From: Entoloma clypeatum
Taxonomy: Eukaryota; Basidiomycota; Agaricomycetes; Agaricales; Entolomataceae
Direction of reading: 5' to 3'
Assembly (NCBI GenBank): GCA_963565915.1
Contig: OY751495.1
Location: 496,001 to 560,000, forward strand
Length of the DNA: 64,000 nucleotides
The notes under the pieces are model-generated. The model was not told the DNA's origin and did not search any database. It saw nothing but the letters and a program-made list of their open reading frames with translations. Shown here piece by piece: positions 44,557-55,371 of the stretch; the stretch's first letter is position 1, and every line of letters starts with the position of its first letter. Both the position numbers and the translations under genes were made by a program.

Positions 44557-44825
44557 ATGCAATTCATCCGCTCGCTCATCATCTCCATCATCGCCCTCTG
44601 CGCTGCGAGCGCCTATGCTGAGACCCCAGAGTTCGCTTCGAAGCAGGGCTGCAACGCAACGACTGCGTGCTGTGGCTCCGGTGCAGCCATGATTGTGAGT
44701 GGTCTCTGCATTAATTTTTTATATGGGCTGAGGGAGGAAATCAGAGGAACATCTGCCTGTCGAGTGTCCTCGACTGTGTTGGAAACGTTGCGTTGCTAAA
44801 ATATGTTGAACTTGGTGGTAGTTAG
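44557..44825 (+). CDS. Small secreted protein, copy 3 of the cysteine-rich family
   Basis: Two exons, 44557-44694 and 44745-44825, 72 residues. The signal peptide MQFIRSLIISIIALCAASAY is followed by a short mature region. This copy keeps one open frame. Aligned to copies 1 and 2 it retains the C-x5-CC block and the cysteine after the intron, but the first and fifth framework cysteines are replaced, and a new cysteine lies further on. The tail after the intron is longer (27 residues). It cannot form the same three-disulfide knot. Whether it is functional is unclear. It is the only family member here with an uninterrupted frame, and it may have a new role or be on the way to decay. Confidence 0.6.
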
Positions 44826-44887
44826 TTGTTCGTGAATTTAAGTCATTGGTTCCTCGCAAATATGCGTCAACAACGGGCAACAACGAC

Positions 44888-46472
44888 ATGCGACGGTTCT
44901 CAGCACCACGGATGTGGATGACGCGGATGTCGAGATACGGCGATGACTACAGAGCCTACGAGTTCTCTTCGGGATCGGCTTACGACTACAACTACGACCC
45001 AGCACACACAACTCCTCTCTTCGACCCCTATGCAGACAACCTCAATACCGATCCCTATCCATACACACATCCCAGGACACCACCCCCACCGTCCACCCCT
45101 CCTCCATTCCCCCCCTCATCACCCACTCAAGAATACATCTCCTCATCCCTCAACCCATCCACCCCCCTCCCCTCCCCCTCCTCCGCCCGCAAGCTCCTCA
45201 TCCTCGACCTCAACGGCACCCTCGTCTACCGCACCCCCCACACAAGAGGCGGATACCGCCCCCGCCAGCGCCGCCGCATCTTCCCGGACCCCCTCCACCA
45301 ATACCCACACGCCCACTCCAGCCCACAATCCGACCCATACACCACGGACCCCCAGCGGCCCCTGCGTGTCGTGCACCCCCGCCCGTACCTCCCCTCTTTC
45401 CGCGAGTACCTCTTCCACCCGCACACAAAGACGTGGCTCGACACGATGGTCTGGAGCTCGGCGCAGCCGCACAGCGTCGCGGATATGGTCGATCGGTGTT
45501 TCGGCGAGAGGAAGGCGGAGCTGGTTGCGGTGTGGGCGAGGGACACGTTAGGGCTGAAGGGGGACGAGTACCGTGCGTCTTCTCTCTCTCTCTTTCCCCC
45601 CGCCCCTTCGTTCGAGTCGAGTTTAACCAACCGTGGTGTTAGATCGGAAGACACAGACGACGAAGGACCTCGCGAAGCCGTGGGCGCTGCTGCCGCCGCT
45701 CCGTACCGATGTTGCTGTGCGCCAGACCGAGACGCCGCAGAAGCACTCGGCGCGGACGACGGTGTTGCTGGACGACTCGCCGCTCAAGGCGCAGCTGCAG
45801 CCGTGGAATCATATATGCATACGCGAGTACGTCGCGGAGATGCGGCGGGACGACGTGGCGCGCCTGGCGTGGGAGGCGGAGGAGGAGGAGAAGAAGGAGA
45901 AGGAGAAGGCTTGGAGGAAGGAGGAGGGGGAGGAGGGGAAGGAAGGAGAGGCGGATGGGGAAGGAGAAGGAGAAGGAGAAGAAAAAGGAGAGAGTGTGGA
46001 GGGACAGGGAAAGAAGAAACGGAAACGACCGAAGAACAAGAAGAACAAGAATAAACAGACGGACGAATCCTCGGAAGCGTCCTCGGCGGCCGACCACACT
46101 GCGTTTTCGCCCCCTGCGAGTGTGCCCGCGTACGATGCGACGCTCCTCGCGGTGGTCGGCGTGCTCGATGCGCTCAAGGGCGAGAGCAATGTGGCGGGGT
46201 GGATACGCGGGGGTCAGTTGCGTGCCAGTGCGGTTCGGCTTGTCGGTGGAGCACCGCTCCCTGGGACGACGGTGAATACGGCTATTGATGTGGATGAGCT
46301 CCAGGACGAGGAGAAGGAGGTGCCTCATGGTGGTGGTGCAGGAGCAGAAGAGGAGGAAGTGGGGCTGCAGCAGTGGTATGAAGATGCGGGCGTCATGGCG
46401 TATTGGGCGGAGAGGGGCAGGAAGGCGCTGGGTGAGCTTGGGGTGGAGGTTGAGAGTGGGGTATGTGCGTAG
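44888..46472 (+). CDS. FCP1/NIF-type HAD domain protein with an altered catalytic motif
   Basis: Two exons joined at GDEY|GTGCGT...TGTTAG|DRKTQTTKDLAKPW. The N-terminus (MRRFSAPRMWMTRMSRYGDD, or from a later Met) is Tyr/Pro-rich. The HAD core begins KLLILDLNGTLVYR, continues RPLRVVHPRPYLPSFREYLF, TMVWSSAQPHSVADMVDRCF and LVAVWARDTLGL, then RTTVLLDDSPLKAQLQPWNH. These are motifs I, II, III and IV of FCP1/NLI-interacting-factor-like phosphatases. A long Glu/Lys-rich run, a nuclear-localisation-like KKKRKRPKNKKNKNK, and a C-terminal helical region ending VEVESGVCA follow. The first motif is D-L-N-G-T, so the second aspartate, the usual general acid, is asparagine; activity may be lowered or changed. 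This variant is common in agaric members of the family. Confidence 0.85.
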
Positions 46473-47161
46473 AATTTTTTTTTTTCTTCTTTCGGGTTCG
46501 TTCTTTGCTTATTGGAATGGATGGATGTATTTTTTTTCGCTAAATATGATTTGTTTTTTTATCTAGAAAGCACTCGGTTTGGTTACGATCGCGGGATGTC
46601 AAGTGATAGATGTCCTTGTCGATTAGTGGTTAAATCATCTCGTTGTGGTTTAGAGGCAATCGTAGCTCCGAGAAGCCGGAAGTTCGAATCCTCCCTGGGA
46701 CACACTTTTTGATCCCGAGAGCTCTCGTTCAAATGCTCGGGTGCTTCGAGGGTACTTTAGAAGAAAAGGCTCAAGTACTTACTCTGTCAACATCATTGCC
46801 TTCGCATGGAAGTTTGGCGTGTCTTCTTTCCAGCCTCATCGCGTGCCACGGGACCCCCCCCCCCCCCACCCGAACCATGGATAAGATATTTGAGCTATGT
46901 GTCCTTGGATCAAATTATCTAGAAAGGAATATAATCTGAGAGAGAGAGGGTTTAATAGGAAATGGTGGTTTGGGGGGGGTTTTTGGCTTCCGAGAGAATA
47001 GAGTCCTTTGGGTCACGTGTTCTAATCACCTGAAATTCACATGATCGGGAACACATATATTTCAGACACACGAAAAGACATGTTGGCCGAAAAGGAAGGA
47101 CTTGGAGGAGAGAAAGCCAAAGCCCGGAGTGCCAGGGAGCCAGATTCAGAAACATTGGATG
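46473..47161. other. Intergenic with tRNA-His and left flank of the transposon nest
   Basis: Contains a T-rich 3' region, the tRNA-His at 46612-46702 and a C run at 46854-46867. At about 47065-47161 there is a short coding-looking segment after a TTTCAG, which continues on the far side of the Copia insertion (see findings). Confidence 0.55.
46612..46702 (+). tRNA. tRNA-His (anticodon GTG) with a 19-nt intron
   Basis: D stem GATT/AATC and anticodon stem TCTCG/CGAGA pair perfectly. The anticodon GTG is at 46645-46647, with an intron at 46649-46667 after base 37. The T loop is TTCGAAT. The acceptor stem GTCCTTG/CTGGGAC has one T-T mismatch, and the T stem has one A-C mismatch, so a somewhat degenerate or pseudo-tRNA is possible. 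Confidence 0.68.
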
Positions 47162-47465
47162 TGTAATGAACGAGCTCAGTCAACCGAAAGAGTCAACTAG
47201 GTATATTCAGGTGTGTACCTGTAATGAACGAGCTACAACGAAGAGGTGAGTAAGTATATCTGGGCATAAAGTATGGGTAACATACCTCAGTCAACCGAAA
47301 GAGTCAACTGAGGTATCGTGTATCGTACGGGCTGGTAGTTAAGTAGATTTATGAATGTTAGAACAAATAGATACGAATTTCATACCGTGTGGTGGCATAG
47401 AGACGTGCCAGTATGTCGGGGGGTGCGCGGTCCGTCATCCGAGCATGAGAGCCTAGCCTATAACA
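47162..47465 (-). repeat. 3' LTR of Copia element 1
   Basis: A 304-bp terminal repeat, TGTAATGAAC...CCTATAACA on the plus strand. It contains internal duplicates of CAGTCAACCGAAAGAGTCAACT. Confidence 0.95.
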
Positions 47466-50400
47466 CTCCCCCTGGCTCGACGTGCTTGGTGTCATCATCT
47501 CCCTCCCCTGGTTCCTCATCGTCCTTGTGGAGACGTAGCATGGTACATGCTCGTCGGTGGGCGACACGTCCGAGCGGCTTGGTGAAGACGTCCGCGAGGT
47601 TCTCCGAAGAGGGGATGTATCAGACAATGATCTCCCCGTTTTCGACGCATTCACGGACAAAGTGGTGGCGAATGTCGATGTGCTTGACGCGGGAGTTGTG
47701 TTTCGTGTTCTTGGTGAGGGATACGGCTCCGTTGTTGTCATTGTAGAGGACTGCGGGCCTTGGTTGGGGGTAGCCAACTTCGTCCATCCCTGAGTACATC
47801 CACTTGATTTGTTTCGCGGACCTCGCTAGGGACATGTATTCGGCTTCGGTTGTGGACAGGGAAACAGTCTGCTGGTACTGTGAGCCCCAGGCTGTTGGTC
47901 CCCCGGCTTGTATGAAGACGTGGCCGGCACAAGACCGCCTCGTGTCGATGTCCCCTGCGTAGTCCGCATCGACATATCCTACGGGTGCAAGGTTTGTAAG
48001 GCCTTTCCCGCCGTAGGTAATCTTAAAGTGTAGTGTCCCTTTGATGTATCGGAGGACGTGCATCAGGGTGTCCCAGTGTGGCTTGCCGGGGTTCGAGGAG
48101 TACTTGCTGAGCGTGGAGACTGCGTACGACAGGTCGGGGCGAGTTGCAACTTGGGCGTACATGATTGAGCCCAGGACTTCGCGGTATGGTTTGTCGGTCA
48201 TGAAGTGGTGCTCCTCAGGTGTTGTGGGTCCTTGCGCTTTGCTAAGGCTGAGGCCGAGTGAAAGCGGGGTTGCCTTCGGGCCACAGTCCGTCATCCCGTA
48301 CTTCTCCAGGACCCGTTCGAGGTAAGCGCGCTGCGATATACTCAGTGTCCCTGCCTCCCTGTCCCTTTCGATCTTGATCCCCAAGACCAGCCCTGCCTCG
48401 CCCAAGTCCTTTGTCTCATATGTCCTCCCCAGCTCCTCCTTCGCCCTATCCGCTTCCTCCTTCGATGAGGAGACTCCCGTGGTGTCATCGGTGTACGTGC
48501 TGGTGATGGTAACCTCTCCGTTGGCGTGGCGGGATCGAACCGAGGGGTCAGCCTTGGAGCGGTAGTAGCCGAGTTCTGACATGTCCCTGTCGAGCGCGTC
48601 CCACCAATTATAGGCACCATCCATTGTCCCGTACAATGAACGAAGTAGCTCGGCGACTGAGCCGTCGTGAAGCTTGATGTAGACCTTGGCCTGTGGGAGG
48701 GAGTTGAGATATGCCGCAACGTAGTCGATCTGCCAAGCCTCCATGTCGTTTGCGGCGGCGATGGCGAGGTTCATCCGCAGTGATTCATAGCGGACGACTG
48801 AGGCATAGGACTCGAAGAAGTCCACCCCTGGTATCTGGGTGAACCCCTTAGCTACGAGGCGGGCCTTCCTCGTGGTTAGCTTTCCATCCCCGTCAAATTT
48901 GTTGGCGAAGGTCCAGCGGGTCTTGATGGTGCGTATGTCTGGTGGCGGGTTCTCTATAACCTTCCATACATTCCTGTCCCTCATATTCTTCATCTCCTTC
49001 TCGATCGGTCCTTCCCACAGGTCTGGTTGTGTCATGGCTTCATCATACGAGTTCGGGAGCCAGTGGTTATCTGGCTCTGGTAAGGTTGTCATGTAGAATG
49101 CGGTGGGAGTTGCGGAGTCCGTGGCCCAGTCTCTTCCGGCCTCTCGTGCGTGCGTGATTTCAGCTTCAGATGCCTAGGATCGTAGAATCACATCTGTGGG
49201 CTGGGCATTCCTGGTGGAGCGGCGTAGGGGTTGGGTGGTAGTGTGAGAATTTGCTTCAGTGATTGCGGGTGCTTCCGGAATTGCTTCCGTGATCGGGGGA
49301 AGTCTGGCATCAATGGGGACATTGTCGGCGATTGGTTCGAGAACGACCTGGTCCGGCTCTAAGTTCTCCCCCTCGTTCATGGAATCGGGGTTTGCCAGTG
49401 GCAGGGTGCGGTGACCCAACCCTTCCTCAAAAACTACGTCACGGGAGCGGTAAGTCCTACCGGTCGACTGGTCAAGGAGTCGATAGGAGTCCCTGCCGAA
49501 ATAGCCGATGAGGACGCATTTGACTGACCGCACATCCAGCTTCCCCCCTCCAATCTCAATTGGGATCTTCGCGTAGGCAGTGCAGCCGAAGGGACGGAGG
49601 TGGGAGATATCTGGGTGGAGGCCCGTCCAGTCTTCGTAGGGTGTGGTGTCAGGGCGGCGGACTGTGGGGACGAAATCTTTCAGGTAGATGATGGTGGCTG
49701 CGACTTCGCACCACATGGAATGGGGAAGGCCACTATCGTTCAATAGGACCCGTGTCCTCTCTATGACGGTACGATTGCTGCGCTCAACGACACCGTTGGA
49801 CTCGGAGGAGTAGGCGGTGGTCGTCTCATGTATGATGCCGTATTCTGCAAGGTACGTGTCCCAGAGGGCGTTACAGAATTCCGGCCCCTCATCTGTTCTG
49901 ATACGGCACAGTTTCCTCCCTGTCTGTCGTTCCGCCATCGCATGGTATACCTTAAAGGCCGCGAGGGTAGTTTCGCCACGTTTGTCCGCCAGGAAGGTAG
50001 CGTCGGTGTGGGCGCTTGCCCCGTCCACCATCTGCATCATGTAGGATTTCCCCCCGTTCGACTGGGTGCGTGAGGGCCCCCACAGATCGATGTACACACA
50101 TTCCAGTACGTTCGCCTCTCGCTTCTCGTTGACATCAAATGGGCGGCGAGTTTGTTTCCCCATGATGCAATCCTCGCAGCTCCCAGGTCCCTTCTCGTAG
50201 GTTGTGACGGACATCCCGTCGACCACGTCCTTCTTCGACATGCGTTCGATGACTCCATATCCAGCATGGCCAAGTCTGCGGTGCCATGTGTCAATATCTG
50301 TGGGCCGATTGTGGGAGCGCGTTGCGAAGGCTTTGACAGTCGAGTATGCAGCCTGGGCTGCGGGGGTGAGGTCGGGTGGTATGTGGAGCTTTGTGAGGAT

Positions 50401-51676
50401 TGGTCCGGTTGTGGGGTGGACTTCGACTTCGTACATGGTGCCGACGCATTGTCCTTGGAGGAATGGTCTCTGGTCCTTGTCAATAAACGTGACTCCCCCG
50501 CCACCGAAGACTGAGTAGCAACCCCCTTCAGTCTCCAACTTCCCAATGGAAATCAGATTATGGGAGAGTTCCGGGGTATGCATCGCGTTGTTGAATGACA
50601 AGGTAATCACTCTGCCATCGAAAACAATGCGTTTGTCGACTCTCCCCATCCCCGGGATGGTAAATTTCCCCCCCTTTGCCGCGGTGTCCCCGTCCTTCCC
50701 TGTGGATGGCTGGTAAGTGGTGAAATCTTTTATGTCCACAAAGCAGTGGTCACTTGCTGCTGAGTCTGCATAGGTGACCAATTTCCCATAGTTATTTGGT
50801 CGGGTGCTTGTCATGAAGGCATAGTGCTCGCGGTATCCACTGACAGTTGAGTGTTGTACCACAGCTATGTTCGCCATAGGCTTCGGGGCAGGAGTCGTCA
50901 TCGTTGTGTTAGTACCACCCTTCTTGCACCACCACTCGGGGTATTGGCCTTCCATGCCCCCGCCGGGTTTAAAGCATTTGTCGATGGTGTGTCCGACGCA
51001 CTTGCAGACGGGGTTAGAACAGGTGACGTTGGGTCGTTGGGAGGGGCTGTTCGAGGTTGCGAGTGCCTGGATGGAGGGGATAGAAGGTTTTCTGTCACGG
51101 GAGAGGATGTCATCATGGATTTTGAGTTGTACCACAATTTCGGCGGCGGTTTTTAGCGGGTAGAGTGTAGTTACGAAGGTAGCCCATTGCTTTGGCATGG
51201 ACGCTAGGATGATAATGTGGAAGTCTGAATCGGACATCGTTCCGCCTTGGGCATTGTATCTGTTCCAGGCGGTTCTGAGCGCCCTGATGTGTTCGTCGAG
51301 GTCGGCACCATCCGTGTGTCGAATAGAGCGTAGCTTTGTGTCAGCGTTGATTCTTCCGATGTCGGACGGCAGTTCCATCAGTCTTTACACCATGTCCGAT
51401 CGGGTTCTTCACATTGAGAGCGACCATGCCCTTCGCGTAAGCGTTGCGCTGTTGCCATTCTTCTGGGGTCGGTGTCTTGGAGCCCCAGTACGAGGTTGGT
51501 GTTGGGGCTGTTTGGCCGGGTGAAGGGTCTGTGGGCTTAGTGATAGTTCCATCGAGATATCCACCAAGGCCGCGAGCATCGGCGGCGCTGAGGATCGTTC
51601 CCTTCCATTCGACCCAATTCGAGCCGTCGAACTTTTCGTCTGCAGTGAGCAGGAAGATTGGGGGTTGGGAAGACAT
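47458..51676 (-). pseudogene. Copia 1 gag-pol, broken by one frameshift and two stops
   Basis: Gag starts at 51676 (MSSQPPIFLLTADEKFDGSN), a UBN2-type Copia gag. Near 51377 the frame shifts to the long part, which runs through the zinc knuckle CSNPVCKCVGHTIDKC, the protease DSAASDHCFVD, and the integrase zinc finger WHRRLGHAGYG...CEDC. The integrase core follows, with YIDLWGP, RTDEGPEFCN and ESNGVVERSN. An in-frame TAG after DVILRS interrupts pol at about 49174. The reverse transcriptase follows (RKARLVAKGFTQIPGVDFFE, then YTDDTTG where active elements have YVDD), then RNase H with YVDADYAGD and STTEAEYMSL. A TGA after ENGEIIV lies 54 codons before the natural end inside the LTR. The changed YVDD box and the stops show that this copy cannot transpose alone. 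Confidence 0.93.
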
Positions 51677-51767
51677 GTTTCGGGGTGTCTGGGTTCGGTT
51701 TCAGGTGAGGTCACTTCGGTTTTCGGTGTTGGCTGTGCTTAGTTACAAGAGGGCGGGGCCCATAACC

Positions 51768-52071
51768 TGTAATGAACGAGCTCAGTCAACCGAAAGAGTC
51801 AACTAGGTATATTCAGGTGTGTACCTGTAATGAACGAGCTACAACGAAGAGGTGAGTAAGTATACCTGGGCATAAAGTATGGGTAACATACCTCAGTCAA
51901 CCGAAAGAGTCAACTGAGGTATCGTGTATCGTACGGGCTGGTAGTTAAGTAGATTTATGAATGTTAGAACAAATAGATACGAATTTCATACCGTGTGGTG
52001 GCATAGAGACGTGCCGGTATGTCAGGGTGTGCGCAGTCCGTCATCTGAGCATGAGAGCCTAGCCTATAACA
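51768..52071 (-). repeat. 5' LTR of Copia element 1
   Basis: A 304-bp repeat, about 98% identical to the copy at 47162-47465. Differences are mostly G/A or C/T transitions clustered near one end. Confidence 0.95.
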
Positions 52072-52735
52072 GGATGTCCAAATCTGGAAACACCAGGAAG
52101 AGCACGAGCTCACAACTGTTACACTTTTTCACCCTTTCCCTATGCACCTTCACACGACTCCTCAACCCTCGATCCCTATCAGACCCCGTTTCCTTAACTC
52201 CGACGACCCTGGGACATGTGTCCCCTCTATCAGCGCTATGACTCATAATGACTCGGACTATTCCCCTTCTGTATATATTTTCACTTGTTATCTATGACTC
52301 ACGGCCTCAAGGCCTTATCTCTGACTTCTATGCCACACCTTGAAACATATAACTAACCAATGGCCTATTTAGCTCTTGCACAGCACTTACTTATTTATAG
52401 CCATAGGATATATATAAGACTTGTAACCTTAGAGTAGAGGTCCTCAGCTTGACCTAGGCAAACAACGTTTACTTTGTCTTATCTTTGAACGCTCTCAAAC
52501 TAAGTGCCTTGCAAGGACTTAGCTCTAGTGTTTGAGGGTTCGGTTCGGTTCGGTTTTTTGCCCCAAAAACGGGTGGACTGAGACCAGACCGGTCTTTCAA
52601 TCACTCAGAAATACAATAGACCAAGACCAAACCGGGGGGAACCGGTCTCGGCATGTCATTTTGCTTGGACCGGACCGGTCCAAACTGGTCTAGACTGGTT
52701 GTAACTACTGTAATACACTAATAATTTAAAAACAC

Positions 52736-53165
52736 ATGTTGGGCGCAAGACGACACCATTGGACGTGAGTGGGGGGGCTGTTGGGCATGAGTTGAGGCCG
52801 TGGGGCGTGAGTGAGGGGCCGTTGGTCACGAGAGGAGGCAGCTGGATGCGAGAGTGGGCCGTTGCATGCCAGTGGGGCGGCCATTGCGCACACGAGGGGG
52901 ACCTTGGGCATTAGAGGCGGCCGTTGGGCATGAAGGGAGGGCGCTGGGCACAAGAGGGGCCATTGGGCGCGCAGGGAGGCCGTTGGGCGGTAGAGGGGGC
53001 CGTTGGACGAGCAAAGAGTCCGTTGGGCGTGAAGGGAGGCCGTTGGGCATGAGGGGCGGCCGTTGGGCGCGCAGGGAGGCCGTTGGGCATGCAAGGGGGC
53101 CATTGGGCGTGAAGGGGCATTAGAAGGGGCGGCCGTTGGGCAGTGGTGGTGGCCATTGGGCGGAA
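52736..53165. repeat. Degenerate minisatellite array, left arm of the hAT-like element
   Basis: Repeated units of about 17-24 bp around GGCCGTTGGGCATGAGGGG. The same unit occurs in reverse-complement form (CATGCCCAACGGCC) near the other end of the element. Confidence 0.85.
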
Positions 53166-53699
53166 GTGGAGCCAGGTGGAGTGGAGGTGGGGGGATAAAA
53201 AGTGTGTGGGAAGATTTTGCTCGAGGTCGGATAGTCCTAAAAATAGTTCTAAACCTATGTAGAGATACTTAGAAGCTAATAATAAGTATTTAAACAATTA
53301 AATACATGAGATATGTATGGTAGAAAGTCTGTACTGCAAAATGATACACAAAACACGCTGTAAATCGTGATAAACAGTGCATCATGAGTTCCCTCAAACA
53401 CAAAAACCAGTATTTTCTTGCTTCCTCCTTTCCACAACCACTTTAAACTACCTGTAATATATATATGCTATTGAATCATTGTATGTGAACCTATTGAGAC
53501 CCTTCAAATAACATTAAAGGACTTCATAAGGTGAATATGAGCAAAGATAGGTCGAAAATTTCACCAAAAATTTTTATTTCAGGATTGGATTCTCCTCATT
53601 CAGGGGACCTCCCAGCACCTTCATTTTTTCAAATTTGGTTCATTCATAAGGGAGATATAACACTTTTACTGAAATATGTACATTTGATTATCCCTATTG

Positions 53700-54390
53700 T
53701 TATATCCGTCTCCGAATCTCCGATCCACTCCGATAGTCCTCTGACATTCCAGACATCCGTTACCTCCGCATCTCCGCACATTGCCATCGTGCATTTCATA
53801 TTCATAACTCCATGCCTTTATGCATTTCATATTCATATTCCCGTTTACTTATGCATCGCCTTTTCCGCATGGTCCATTGACCGACATCTCCGATGTTCGT
53901 TACAGTCGCTGGCAACTTACGCCACAACTCCGGACCTACTCCGACCATCTCCGTAAAGTAATCACATCTAGGTATTTAAGCTCGTACCATACCTGTAGTT
54001 CCTCAGTTCGAATATCAACCAAGTTCACTCCTCTACCCTCAGTCCATGCCAGAGATCCTCGCCGTGGTACAATATGCCGACGACATCCTCATCTACTGCT
54101 CTTCCTCCATTGTTACCCTTCGACGAGCTCAGTACTGTGTCCGAGTCACAACTCCGACGTTGTCCGACCATTTCCACGTCAACGTGTCTCTCACCGAGAT
54201 CTCTCCGAGGACCTCCGCACCTCCGACCCCTCCTCCGACCTCTTGAAATTGGGACACCTTATCCAACAACGGCGGCGCAACACATACGTTGAAGCCATGT
54301 CCCTCCCCTTCGTTGTTCCTCCACATTTCCGGAGTTCTGCTCCGGTCTCAGTCTTACGTCCGACCTCCGACGGACTCCGATGAAGCTCTG
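53700..54390 (+). repeat. CTCCGA-rich segment with an RT-like fragment inside the hAT-like element
   Basis: A pyrimidine-rich stretch with many TCCGA/CTCCGAC words and a TATTTAAG box near 53973, resembling part of an older LTR or element captured in the hAT. At about 54070-54110 one frame reads VVQYADDILIYCSS, like the YADD box of a reverse transcriptase, without the rest of the domain. Confidence 0.4.
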
Positions 54391-54845
54391 ATGTTCCACC
54401 TACTTAACACCTATCTGATCTGGACTTCTAAAATTTATACAAGGTGTTTCAGAAGGTGAATACATATCCCATGTATAGTTCTATTACCTCAACCTATTAT
54501 TAGATTATGAGGAAGGGGCCGCGCGCGCCTGCGCAATGCATTCTGCACCTTGTTTACTATTATTTGGTGGGAGCGCCGCATCGCCATATCATAAAGTCCA
54601 TGGCGAAATTTCACAAAATAAATACATAGAAAGTGACATATGATGCTATAATACTTAATTGATATTGTGCACAAACTGTGTTGCTCCTGTGTAAGACATG
54701 TAGGCAGATGTGCGATGTTTCTTGTAAGTGTGTTTACATTTATTTGACACATTTGATGCACGTCCAAACGAGGGCAGGCGCAGGCTCTTTGCCCTTGTTT
54801 GCTTTTCTGGGCCAAACCCTTTGCCCAGTTCGCTATCTGACTCTC
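54391..54845. other. hAT-like element interior, no gene
   Basis: AT-rich internal sequence with no motif-bearing frame and no transposase. Confidence 0.5.
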
Positions 54846-54992
54846 ATGCCCAGCTGTCTCATGCCCAACGGTCCCAACTCATGCCCAACGGCCCCAACTC
54901 ATGCCCAATGGCCCCAACTCGTGACCAACGGCCTCGATTCATGCCAAACACCCTCCATTCATGCCCAACAGCTTCAACCCATGCCCAACACC
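54846..54992. repeat. Minisatellite array, right arm, first part
   Basis: Units around CATGCCCAACGGCCCCAACT. The array stops abruptly at the Copia 2 insertion and resumes at 60837. Confidence 0.85.
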
Positions 54993-55303
54993 TGTTGAAG
55001 TTCCACCTGGGCGCTAGCCACAGGTGTACTGAGCAACATAGCTACAGTGGAAGTACTCTACGATACCGCTATGGTCACTTACATGGTTTGGAGGGGGTAA
55101 GGCTAGTGAGAGCGGTTGAGGCTGGTGAGAGCGATGGAGCTGGTTAAGAGTCAAGAGACAACTTGTTGATATTGACAGTTTCCTGGTCTTATATACCGTA
55201 CTACTGTTTGTATCAACCAAACAAGTATGTAATCGAAGATGTGTAAAGGTCACGTGATGTAATCTAATCTAATCTAATCTACGTGATGGGAAAAGTTTCA
55301 ACA
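54993..55303 (-). repeat. 3' LTR of Copia element 2
   Basis: 311 bp; contains an (AATCT)4 run and a TATATA box near 55190. Confidence 0.96.
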
Positions 55304-55371
55304 CCCCCCCATATTTAGTACATACTTCTAAATACATCTTACTTTTTCCCATATAGGTACTCTTTCTTCGT

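Larger units (their letters stand above)
47162..52071 (-). mobile_element. Ty1/Copia LTR retrotransposon 1 (inactive)
   Basis: A 4910-bp element read on the minus strand, flanked by a perfect 5-bp duplication GGATG (47157-47161 and 52072-52076). The LTRs are 304 bp, with TG...CA ends and about six differences. Just inside the 5' LTR on the coding strand is GGTTATGGGCCC, a primer-binding site matching the anticodon arm of initiator tRNA-Met. A purine tract (CAGGGGGAG) precedes the other LTR. The coding region is broken by a frameshift and two stops. Confidence 0.95.

Noticed and set aside
1..46000. Secondary-metabolite or other functional gene cluster
   Set aside because: Apart from RidA and threonine dehydratase, neighbouring genes have unrelated functions and no backbone synthase is present.
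45639..46328. Minus-strand 229-codon frame
   Set aside because: Antisense of the Glu/Lys-rich part of the HAD gene; low-complexity Leu/Phe/Arg composition.
52726..53297. Frames rich in APN/AQRPP or GRxGG repeats
   Set aside because: They are translations of the minisatellite array on both strands, with no start context or other domain.
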